From Isoetes taiwanensis (lineage: Eukaryota; Streptophyta; Lycopodiopsida; Isoetales; Isoetaceae): a stretch of DNA of 64,000 nucleotides. Position 1 is the first letter of the stretch. The number at the start of each line of letters is the position of its first letter. Position numbers and translations under genes: made by a program. Location of the stretch: NCBI GenBank assembly GCA_021234155.1, contig JAJEKV010000006.1, forward strand, positions 11,185,317 through 11,249,316, in the 5' to 3' direction. Shown here in pieces: positions 24,361-34,059 of this stretch. The notes below the pieces were generated by a model. The model did not search any database. It saw only the letters and a program-made list of their open reading frames with translations, and had not been told where the DNA came from.

Positions 24361-26589
24361 GAACTATTGAGATTAAAAATACATATTATCAAAATATAAT
24401 TAATAATTAATTTAATTAACAATAATTTAATTAATTTAATTAAATAAATAACTAATAAAGAAATATAAATCATTCTCCTCTTCTCGACTAGTGAGTCGAG
24501 AATTGGAATACACCATTATGATGGAAAACACGATTTTGATGGGTTTCCAATTTTGATGGAGCGTAGCCTAAAGTTGATGCATCGCAGGCGGGGAACTTGA
24601 AAAGCGGGCGTCATCTGCGTGCCCTCATCATCAATACGAGGAGCGAGACATCACAAAGGAGTAATCTCCCTTCCCCAAAATTACTGCGTCGGCGGCGTTG
24701 TATTACTCTTTGCCAAATAGCAAAGCATTTCTTTCTCTGTTGTGACATTTATTCCCAAATACGAGTAGTAGGCAGTGCAGGGGCCATGAGTTTCATCGAA
24801 GAAGCTCCGGGCCTTCACCATGCTCCGACCTCCATATCCTGGCGCACATGGTTAGAAGGCCCAAACAAATCCATATCCTACGCACATCGTTAGAAGAAGA
24901 AGAAACGTGAAGACATCCGGGAACGGCAAGATGAAGTTGGACCAAGGCTCCGGTCTACGCCCGCTACTCCGGCAAATCCGGCGAGGCGGATTCTCCATGC
25001 TTTGCCCAAAGCAGATCCGGATTCTCCATGCCAAGCGGGGACGGATCCTCTATCCGCCCTCTTCCCTATGGCCTAAACCAGTCTAAGCACTGGCGGCCGT
25101 CTCATCCCGCCCCTTCTCATCCTTCTCGCCAGCTTGCATTGGCAGCCATAAATGCATCGTTTCGGGCAGTTCAGCCACCATGGTTCTCAGGCCCAAGTTC
25201 TCGCGATTCGGCCACCATGGTTCGAGGAAGAGAGAGTCGACCAGCGGATGAAAGAAGCCAATTCAAAAGTCTGCTTCTACCGATTCAAAAAACTACGCTT
25301 CTCACGATTCTGTGGATTAATTTTTTAGCCCCTTTTCCTTCCTTGCATGGCGTTCACGGTGGCCGATTCAAAGCGCCTTCATTCAAGCGCCTTCATTCAA
25401 AAGCGCCTTCATTACGTTAGATTTTCTATTTCTTGAGCTTTCTAACAAGAAAGCCGATTCAAGCGGAATCAGCGAAAGTAGCGGCCGATTCAAGCGCCCG
25501 ATTCAAGCGGCGATTCAAAATCGGTAGAAATGGAGGAATGAAGAAGTTAAAAGCTTCGATGCGCCCCCTTCGTTTCTTACCCATTTTCTATTTCTTGAGC
25601 TTTCTAACAAAGCTCACCTTTGCTCCTGCGATTGGAGATTGAATATACAAACTTATTCAATTTGGCGAGAATCCAACAAAGCGAAATTTCCCCAAATGGG
25701 GGCTTACATTTGATAGCAGCTCTGCCATTCCCTTTCTTTCCTTTCAATATTCGTGGTTGCCAAGCCGAAATTGATTAGCAAGCCGGTGGGAGCTATGGCG
25801 TTGGGAGCTTATTCCAAGCGGTACAAATGAACTTCTGTCTCAAAGGTATGTACCAAAGTTTGAAATTCAAGCATGGGCGGGAAAAAAAGCGGAGGGTATT
25901 AGAAAAAAGGGGGTAAAATAATACGTTGAAAAAGAAAGTGTAAAATAAATGATTTTAAAATTCAAGCATGGGCGGAAAAAAGGCGATGTATTAGAAAAAA
26001 AAAAGGGTAAAATAATACATTGAAAAGAGCGTGTAAAATAAATGCTAATAATATAGGATTATATTTTGACGTGTCCCCAATTTCCTCTAGGTGCGTTTTC
26101 TAGGCATATATTCTTATTCTAAGGTAAAATTTTACTTTGCGAAGATCATGATATAATTTACCCCTTGTTTAACCCATTTTGAAGGTTCAAGACACAAAAT
26201 GGGGACAAGTACATATTAATATATAGGTCTAATGCTTATTAATAGATTTAATGCATAGGTCTAATAGGCTCTCATAGGTTATAATGTGCATTATAGGTGC
26301 ATATGTTGCTATTTACATGTGCATTAGGCATTACTCTTTACATAGCTAAATATGAGCCCAATGGTCCCCTCTTCATATAGCTATATGGTATGGTCCATTA
26401 GAAAGGGGGAGGGTCCATTGGATGTGTCCATACTGCATACATGGGAGGGTCTATTCTTTATGGAAAATACATAGGAAATTTATGGGGAGGGTTTTTTTTC
26501 ATAGAAAATACATAGGATGTTTGAAGGTTATTCATTTTCGACCTTCTCGGACTCTGAGCTTTGAAATTGCCCTTTTTTTACTTTGAGTT
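24361..26589. other. Interior of the TIR element, no clear gene
   Basis: Contains moderately GC-rich stretches around 24600-25640 with ORFs of 70-130 residues. None has a recognisable domain. It may be captured host sequence or low-complexity DNA. A direct repeat of about 100 bases (CAAGCATGGGCGGAAAAA and similar, near 25870 and 25965) lies at its right side. Confidence 0.4.
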
Positions 26590-27050
26590 GCCTTTTTAGA
26601 CTTGCGAGTCGAAAGGCCCTCAAACTTGCATTTTTAAACTTTGTTTTTGCCTTTCTCGACTTCGCTTGGTCGAAAAGGTCAAGCAACTGCCGGTTTTATG
26701 GGTCGGAAGGCCTTGAGTCGAGAAAGGCCTTCGACCCATAAAACCTGCGTTCGGCTTTTGAGCTGCCTTTCGATTTCGCCCAGAGAAAGGCTTCCGACCC
26801 ATAAAACCTGCGTTTACGGCTTTGGTACGCCTTTCTCATTTCGCGGTCGAGAAAGGCCTTTCCGACCATAAAACCCTGCGTTTTTCGCTTTTTGAAATTT
26901 TGCCTTTTCGACTCGCGAGTCGAGAAAGGCCTTCCACCACTAAAACTTGCATTTTTGCTTTGGTGCGCCTTTCTCGACTTCATGAAGTCGAGAAAGGCTT
27001 TCGACCCTAAAACCTGCGTTCTTCCCTCCGATTTGCCTTTCTCATGCCCT
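26590..27050. repeat. Minisatellite with internal hairpins
   Basis: About six imperfect units of 60-75 bases. Each holds a GCCTTTCTCGACT stretch facing AGTCGAGAAAGGC, then a phrase like CGACCCATAAAACCTGCGTT. The facing phrases make a hairpin in most units, for example GACTCGCGAGTC near 26919 and GACTTCATGAAGTC near 26975. The units have diverged, and no spacer pattern suggests a CRISPR. Confidence 0.8.
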
Positions 27051-27138
27051 GTATTTTTCAAAATGGCCCTAAGAACTGTGTTTTATTTTATTTTTTGCAT
27101 GTAGCATCACTTGACTAATTTGATTTTGTCTCTTGCAG

Positions 27139-27290
27139 TTCTTATCTCGACCAAATAGTACATGCTTGGGAGCAATGAAAAGATCAGTTCATTAAAGAAA
27201 GGTACCGAGAAGAGGGTGGTGACTTCAGTTGGACATACAAGCACGTGGCCCATGAAGGAACTCCTCATACAAATTTCTATCGTCTGTAAG
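27139..27290 (+). pseudogene. Exon-like fragment inside the TIR element
   Basis: After a polypyrimidine tract and CTCTTGCAG, one frame reads as a plausible protein stretch (SYLDQIVHAWEQ, stop, KDQFIKERYREEGGD...), ending before GTAAGT. Acceptor and donor on both sides and a single in-frame TGA suggest a captured or decayed exon. I do not recognise the protein. Confidence 0.35.
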
Positions 27291-27788
27291 TTGCTCCGTG
27301 ACTAGGAGAGAGCTCCACGCGCCCTTTGCACTAGGTTGTTCATGTGTGAAGAGGGTGTAATGATTGTGCCCATACGACCACTATGGTCTCTTCACCCACT
27401 GTAATATATATTGTAATGAGCCCATTTATAAATATAAGGTATCTCAAAACTAGTATTTTTGGGTGATCAAATAAACGATTTGCATAATTTTTGTTGGAAT
27501 TTGTGATCTATTGTCTACCTACCTAAGAAAATAGAGCCAAAATGTTCAACTAAAAATCTCTTTCAATTAGAACTTGATAGGTCTAATGCATGTTTGTGTT
27601 GCATTGTTCTTGTTCTCGACACGCTATCCATGAAAACTGGAAGAAAAGCTTGGATGCACACTAATAGACAAAAATTCCAATTATGGCCAGTTTTTGGGTC
27701 GAGGTGCTTCTTTTTGTGTAAATTAACAGGGTTCCGAAAAAAAATGGGAATGGAATGAGTCCCACTTTAATTAAATACGACTTTGTGG

Positions 27789-28296
27789 TCATCCATACAT
27801 TTTGTACTGTCGTTCCTCACATCTAGTTATGTAATTTGGTTTCATCCTCTTGCCATTGAAAATGGACAAGTTTGGCAGCCGAAAACCCTCTGCATTCACA
27901 CAAGCTAAGGTTGTCACCCATTCCCCACTATTCATGACATTAATCTTCAAACCCCTAACTTTGCCTGCTTGGATATCGTTTTCATTAGCATTCCACACCC
28001 TGGATAGACGAAATTGATGTCATATATTCCCTTATAATGGTAGAGTAGAACATGTATTTTGGTTCATGGCTAGTGCATGAGCCCTTTTTGGGGTTTGTGC
28101 ATTCTTCAAAGATATATGGGGATGTCTTTGCTTGAATAACCTCCACCATTTGTTACCTGGCAGATTCATGCTTGTGGATATCACATTGTAATTGCATATC
28201 TGGGTTGCCTTCCCCTTCACTATATTAAGTTATTAAGTAATTCCTATGCCTGAGGCTGCCTTTTCCAAAGCCCAAGCCACCAGTTCTTCTTTCTCG
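27789..28296 (-). pseudogene. pogo/Tigger-like (DDE) transposase relic, unit B
   Basis: Reading on the minus strand from 28296: a fragment KEELVAWALEKAASGIGIT, a helix-turn-helix stretch of CENP-B/Tc5 type (GNKWWRLFKQRHPHISLKNAQ region, 28220-28032), then part of the DDE catalytic domain (NANENDIQAGKVRG ... VTTLACVNAEG ... IFNGKR, 27998-27789). This order is that of pogo/Tigger transposases. Frames are broken and the C-terminal end is missing. The 3.84-kb TIR element inserted directly beside it. Confidence 0.65.
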
Positions 28297-30483
28297 GTAT
28301 TGAGCACATGAGGATGCTTCTTTTGCTTATGAGTGATACAACCATAATGTCAGTCCCTTGTTGTAGACTCGGATATACTAGACCTCCTAGAAACCTCTCT
28401 AATAGAAATGCCATATTCGCCAACCTCCTCTTGGATATCCAGCATTTGTTGTTCCATCGGCCTCTCTTTGATGTAGAAGTCTTGGGGGTGCCATCTCTAT
28501 TCAACAAAAAGCGAACAAAATATAAAGCAACTCCAGCTAGAAGCACTTGTTAGATAGGTTTAGATTAGAAAAGTTAATGCCAGCTACAAAAATCTAGATA
28601 GCTAATAAAATACATGTTGCCATTTATTCGAATTATCAGCTTACTAATAAAAGTAAGCATGTTACATCTTAATAAACTAACAATGAAAGGAACAAAGGCA
28701 AATATTATGAGCATGGTGGTTGGTCTGTGTTTGTAGTTCAACTAGGCTCTAGAACTTTATTATCACGCAATATCTCGTATATATTCTTTTCAAACATAAC
28801 TTTATATCTCGTGCCCCTAATGGACTAACAAAATTTAAAATTTTATCAAGTTTTGGACACGCAACACATCTTTTAAGTTTATAGGCTTTATCCAAATCAA
28901 ATAATTTCAATATTCCCAAAATACACAGGACTATTATAGGGCATTGAGTCGGCAAAAATATCAGAAAAGAAAGGGTGAAAGCATGTTAGGGTGTACCACA
29001 TTTGGAACCTGCAAAAGTACCTATACCCTAGTACTTCAGAACTAGGTACTTTTTCGTTTCTCCTTTCATTAAAACTGATTCAATAAAAAATAAAAGCCAA
29101 GGAATATTCAGAATTAAGATAAAGATAATGCTATTGGAGGCCAAAATAAATACATCAATTCTAAAATGTACCTTTTATTGTGGTATTACAAAGGTACGCA
29201 GTACCCAAAAAGCATGTTGAATTTAGTGTCATTCGCATCTTTTAGCGGACAAGTGCTGGTTGAGGGGAAGTGCTAGAAATAGTCATCCAGGATTTGCTAG
29301 TTGTAAAATGAAATGTATGTTGTTAATTGAAATGTGTTAAAAAATCATAAAAAGGCAATGACGTGGCAAGAAGGTCGGTCGAAAGAAAAATAGTTTAAAA
29401 GCGAGCAAAGTACGGATGAACTATATCGTGAAACAGAAATCAACTTTGTTGCAACATGGAGTGTGGGATATGAAAGTGAGGATTTCTCCAAGATTTGCTA
29501 CAGAAGAATTCCGTGAGCTTTTTGGAACCACCAAGATCCTTTGATAAGGAGTCCAAATGTTTTAGCTGAGGATTCTTGTGTATTGCACAGGGCAAAGGCA
29601 ATAGATTGGCTGCAGTACAAAACGTAGTGATTGAAAAAATTAGAGTAGCACATCGGGGGGTGCATCTATCATCTAGGGGGTACCTCATGTCCATGCAAGG
29701 GATTGCCGAAAACCCCCTTGTATACGCCTTAGAAATCTTTCAAAAATTCCACATTTCAGCCATATATTGAACCAGAGTCACTTAAAAAAAGCCCCTTAGG
29801 TAAGAGTATATGTATGGTTCAAGCCCGAAATAAACCCTTTTGGATCGCTCACCTAAATTGTATGGCTACAACTATGTGAACCCCCCTTGGTAGCACAACT
29901 GATTTTTGTAGAGGAGCATCGTTGTGTACCATAATTGATTTGAAGAACAGATTAAGGAGTGTGTTGGAGCTGGAGTAGTGGTTTTTCCTTGGGTTCAAAT
30001 CCCAGGGTCTATACTTTCTAATATTCATCGGCTCAAATTTAAGCAGGAAACTAACTTGAAACCCATAGAAAATGGGCAGAAGAACTCCGCCATAGCCGTC
30101 TCCCTGTCATGGGCACCAATGTCTCCGCGCGCCCTGTTTTCCACTGCCAAAAGAAATACGATCCAAAACAGAAACACGTCCCACAAAATCCCTAGACCAT
30201 AAAACAACAGAACCCGATTAATGACGTTAGGAATATATAGTTTTAGCATACAAAATAGCCCCCAAGACCATACCAAATCAGAGACAGGAGCGTAGGCTGG
30301 TGTGCTAAATAGAAAATTATTAAAGGAGAAGCATATTCAAATCACATGCAATTATAATCTCTTTTTTTTTTATTGAAGGCTATAACATGCAATTATAATC
30401 TCAGCCGTGCAATTTCCTATCGTGCTGACAAAGCAGCTTCGCTGGCTATTTAAATCAAAAAGAAAGAAGTACGTGCTCGAATT
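28297..30483. other. Intergenic DNA upstream of the M1AP-like gene
   Basis: About 2.2 kb of AT-rich sequence with no recognisable gene or repeat. The last few hundred bases should contain the promoter of the next gene, but I cannot point to a TATA box with confidence. Confidence 0.45.
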
Positions 30484-33448
30484 ATGGTGCTGTTGTGCTT
30501 CGTTCTGGATTTGCCTTCTTTTGGACCATCTTTGCTTCGAGACATTCAGCAGGTCAGTATTAAACCATCTGGAATCAAGATGTGTTCAAATCCGATCCGG
30601 CATTTCCTTGCTGTTTTAAACTTTCTTACAATCTTTTTGGTTTCAACCTGACAATCTTCGTCACATGGCTCAAAGTGTTTGCTGCAGCTCTCCAACCTTT
30701 TAATCCTCAGAAAGAGAAGGCCGTTTAGAACATCAAAAAATGTTGGAAACATAGGACTGTGTGCTTTGGGCCTCGATGGCATGAGCAATGAATACAAGGT
30801 AATTAACTTATTTACTTTGGTTCAAGGACATCTTTGTGTATTACCTGCTTGCTTTTTATGTCGGCAGTTACAGGTGGTTTATGGGGGAAACGTGCCTTTC
30901 TGTCTCAGGGATTTTCATCACGCTGTCTTGAGTTTGACAACCATTTCACATGGACATGATGGGAATGCCTCAGAATGTACTGGCCAAGGTAAGATCTTTA
31001 TGATATCCACTGCATATATGCATGTTTTTGTTGCTGGGCATTTAGACTTTTATGCTGTCAGTATCAAGTCTCTCCCAGATACTTCAGTCGGACACCGGCC
31101 TTTCATCTTGGGCTGAACCCTGTGTGGATAAGAAGATCATCATGATTAGCTGCTGCTTTAACGAAAATTCTGCTTCTTTTCAAAAAACTATACTGGTAAC
31201 TATATAGGAAGTGTGGTGCTTATAGGGATAGAAGTTTTGCATTATAGGGATAGAAGTTTTGCATTGCTTAGGGATTTTTTCTTTGAATTTTCAGCAAGCT
31301 GAAGAGCAGTGCATCATGGTTGAGTTCATCCAGATCCATCAGGAAGGAATGATGCTGGAGGAAAGGGGAAATGGAATATCAAGAAATATGCAGTCTATGC
31401 CATTTCAAATGAGCATATCTGATTTTGAAAACTGTTCATATCAATGCATGGAACAATGTTAGTAGCACAAATTGTGTTCATGTAATGTTTCTCTGTTTCC
31501 AATTTTTGTAGCTTCTTTAATCTGGTTACTGATATAACCTCTGGTTTACTTGTAGGCTCATCCTTCCTTTCTAAATGTGTGAAGCAATGGCTGCAAGAGA
31601 TAATATCTAATAATGAGTCATCGATGGAAGTAGTCCTGGAATTTAAAGAGCCTCTTCTTGAGTCCACTTGTAAAGTGATTTGTTCATTCTATCCTGCAAT
31701 TATGCAGCTGGAGGATGTAATAAAATCATGCGAGGTACTATTGTACAAAAAAAAAAAAAAAAAAAAAAACTTCTGCTCTTTAGATGTTTAAATATGTGTG
31801 GTAACTAAAGATCACTCATAGCTCCTTTCACTCTCCTAATAGTCTGTCTGTTTCCTGTAGAGAAGAACCTGCTCCAAATGTTAATTTTTTTTTGACCCTG
31901 TGAATAACAAGAAACAATGTACAGACTTGCAGGTGTCACGGGGTGGCGACTGACTCTCCATTAAAGAAAGCAGAAGAGGAAAAGCCAGTATGTCCTGTTA
32001 CGCACGAGAACCTTGATATCAACGATTTAGCAAACAATTGTGTTAGAATTGGAAATGAAGAAGTATTGTGCATGCCCTCTTTTCGGGCACCTCCCAAGAC
32101 TCCAAGTTGTTACAGCAGTAGTGGGCCACCCATTGTATTACATGTGGATAGGTGCATAGTGCTTTCTGAACTTGATGAAGGTAATGGGTGGAACATCCAG
32201 TACGGAAAGAGCTGTAACTGTTAACTCATCAACTAGTTGTAAGTGTTTAACTTCTTGCATGAAGGTCTGTTATTTGGATTGCCCCACATTGGGGTGCCAT
32301 CCTCAGATATTGACATGGATTTTGGCACTGGAGATACTGATAAATTTACAACAAATGATCATGGTAAGCATGTTATAGTGTCTTGCAAATCTCCTGATTG
32401 ATGGGATTTCTGACTACATTAATTGGGCGTAGTATTTGCTGCCATGTGCCAGTATCTATATGAAAAGGATTTGGGTCTGCTTTGTACATCAAATACAGAT
32501 ATTGATGTGGGAATAGAAACCTCCTTTCTATGCTTCTATGTTCTTCTGGCATCACCAAATGGATCATTTTTAGCAAAGGTACATTTGCAGCTATAAGTTT
32601 GGTACTTCTGTTTCTTGTTTGATTTAGTGATGCCCGTTTTGAATTTTTTCTTGTTAACATGGTGTCATGCTCTGTGTAGAGGGCAGCTTCATCGGAAGAA
32701 TTGCTGCTCTCACCGCAGAGGACACTTGAAATGAATATTTCAGATGATACAAAATTTTCTGTGTTTAAATGCTTATCAAAGGTATTGTCCTGTTTCAACC
32801 GACAAGGACGGAATGCTTTGGCTTTTTTTTTCTTTGCATTACTAAATGAACAATGACTTTGATGAAACTTCACAGATGGAAGCTTCAGGTTACAATCCCC
32901 TTCTATATGAAAGGGGGTGTCATTCAAAATTATCATGGTTGGTGAAGGAGAGTTTGCACTTTCGGTAAGCAGAAATGAATTGTTAAGGAAACTTGTAGGA
33001 TTCACTTTTAACCATGTTTATTTATAGGCCAATGGCAGCTAAGAAGGCTGCTACAAGCTTTAGAAGTGCGAGAGAACTTCACGAATCAGATACCAGAAAG
33101 AACTTGTTTGATGCCAGATTGGGAAACAATAACAGTCCAGCTGTAATATTTCAGCCAGTTTTTTCATCTGAACCAGCTTCACAAGACGTTAGCAACAGAA
33201 TGGGGAATAATACTGGGACTAGCCAAATGGCAAGTCCAAGGACACTTGTTACAAATGGAAAATCTCCGCTTGTTGGTGGCACTCAGACTTTCTTTTCTAG
33301 AGGGACTCCAGCAATGGGATCCATTCAGAAACCTTCATTGCCAGTTCAGAATTTATCAACCTATGGACAATCTCAACCTCTAGCAGAACCTCAAAGGCAG
33401 AATTTCAAGACTAGATTTAGAAGGATTAAAAGGGGACAAGCAGAGTGA
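30484..33448 (+). CDS. Meiosis 1 arrest protein (M1AP)-like, 12 exons
   Basis: Exons read 30484-30552, 30688-30798, 30868-30988, 31062-31195, 31295-31457, 31556-31734, 31925-32180, 32265-32363, 32433-32578, 32680-32781, 32876-32964 and 33028-33448. All introns are GT-AG, the phases agree and the total of 1890 bases is divisible by three, giving 629 residues. The start MVLLCFVLDLPS sits where a von Willebrand A-like strand would be. Features recalling animal M1AP are a CxxC-type knuckle before a CPVT phrase, FAAMCQYL...LLC, the FYVLLASPNG stretch and YNPLLYERGCHSKL near residue 480. The tail is serine/proline/glutamine-rich. M1AP works in meiotic crossover formation with SHOC1, TEX11 and SPO16 in animals; a matching role here is inference. 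The last exon has a downstream frame that may once have continued it. The gene converges with DRP5A, with about 600 bases between. Confidence 0.6.
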
Positions 33449-33725
33449 GCTTGGCATAAAACAGCCTTCAATTGCAGCAAATAAGCTGCTCTTATCTGTC
33501 CTTGATTCCATTGACAATTTGGATGTGCTGCAAAAGGAACATGCTGGATATTGTGCGGCAACAAATTCAGTCACCAGATGCATTGTAGCCAACCAATTCA
33601 GTCACCAGATGCATTGTAGCCTGCGTAACTGGTTTGCTTTACAACAGTTTTTACTTCATAATTTTTTTTTTATACTCACTACATTTCCGATGCAGCAGCA
33701 TCTCACAGTAATTCCACAATTTTAG
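33449..33725 (+). other. Possible frame-shifted C-terminal extension of the M1AP-like gene
   Basis: One base out of frame with the last exon, from about 33405, an open frame runs RLDLEGLKGDKQSELGIKQP then SIAANKLLLSVLDSI, which looks coding. It ends in a 29-base tandem duplication (AATTCAGTCACCAGATGCAT and following, 33567-33626). Either a one-base shift has truncated the protein or this is 3' UTR. Confidence 0.4.
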
Positions 33726-34059
33726 AGATTGATCTCACAATAATTGTTTAATATTCTTGTCGTGTATACGAACTGAATGATATAAGATTTAAGCATCAAA
33801 TTGCATCAAGCGAAAGAAACAAACTTTTTGGAATTACAATTTATGTTGTTGCAAATAAATTAGATAACAATGTTTTCTCATCAACGTAATTTTCTTTTAA
33901 AAGAAATGTTTTTCAACCCTATTTTGGTTGCAACCCAAGAATGTTGGAATTCCAAAACATTCAAACAAAAAAAAATGTGTTAGGCTGCAGTTGACAATTA
34001 TATTACAACGGGTGCCATGTTACCAAGGTGTGTAACATGGGCTAAAAAGTCAAAGTCAG

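Larger units (their letters stand above)
23945..27783. mobile_element. 3839-bp TIR element of unassigned family
   Basis: The termini are 25-bp perfect inverted repeats starting AAGTCGTATTTAATTAAAG. TGTG stands directly outside both ends (23941-23944 and 27784-27787), and the matching place in unit A (CTGTGGTCATCC near 14098) has the sequence once and no insertion, so this is a bona fide insertion with a 4-bp target duplication. Inside are a purine-rich satellite, an internally hairpinned minisatellite and exon-like fragments, but no transposase I can recognise. A 4-bp duplication does not fit hAT (8) or Mutator (9). I leave the superfamily open. Confidence 0.8.
15408..28296. repeat. Tandem duplication, unit B
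   Basis: Second unit of the duplication described at 1655-14577. It differs by carrying a 909-bp hAT element (22559-23467) and a 3839-bp TIR element (23945-27783), and by lacking the foldback insertion. The two units happen to have nearly the same length although their insertions are different. Confidence 0.8.

Noticed and set aside
23930..24473. ORFs of 100-150 codons on both strands over the G-rich satellite
   Set aside because: They come from the low-complexity repeat (Gly/Lys/Glu-rich one way, Pro/Leu-rich the other) and have no start context or domain.
26590..27050. CRISPR-like array
   Set aside because: Units are diverged and continuous, there are no unique spacers, no cas genes, and the genome is a plant's.
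1655..28296. Duplication as an assembly artefact of two haplotypes
   Set aside because: The units are in tandem, differ by several independent insertions and keep both P450 genes; long reads would still be the proper test.
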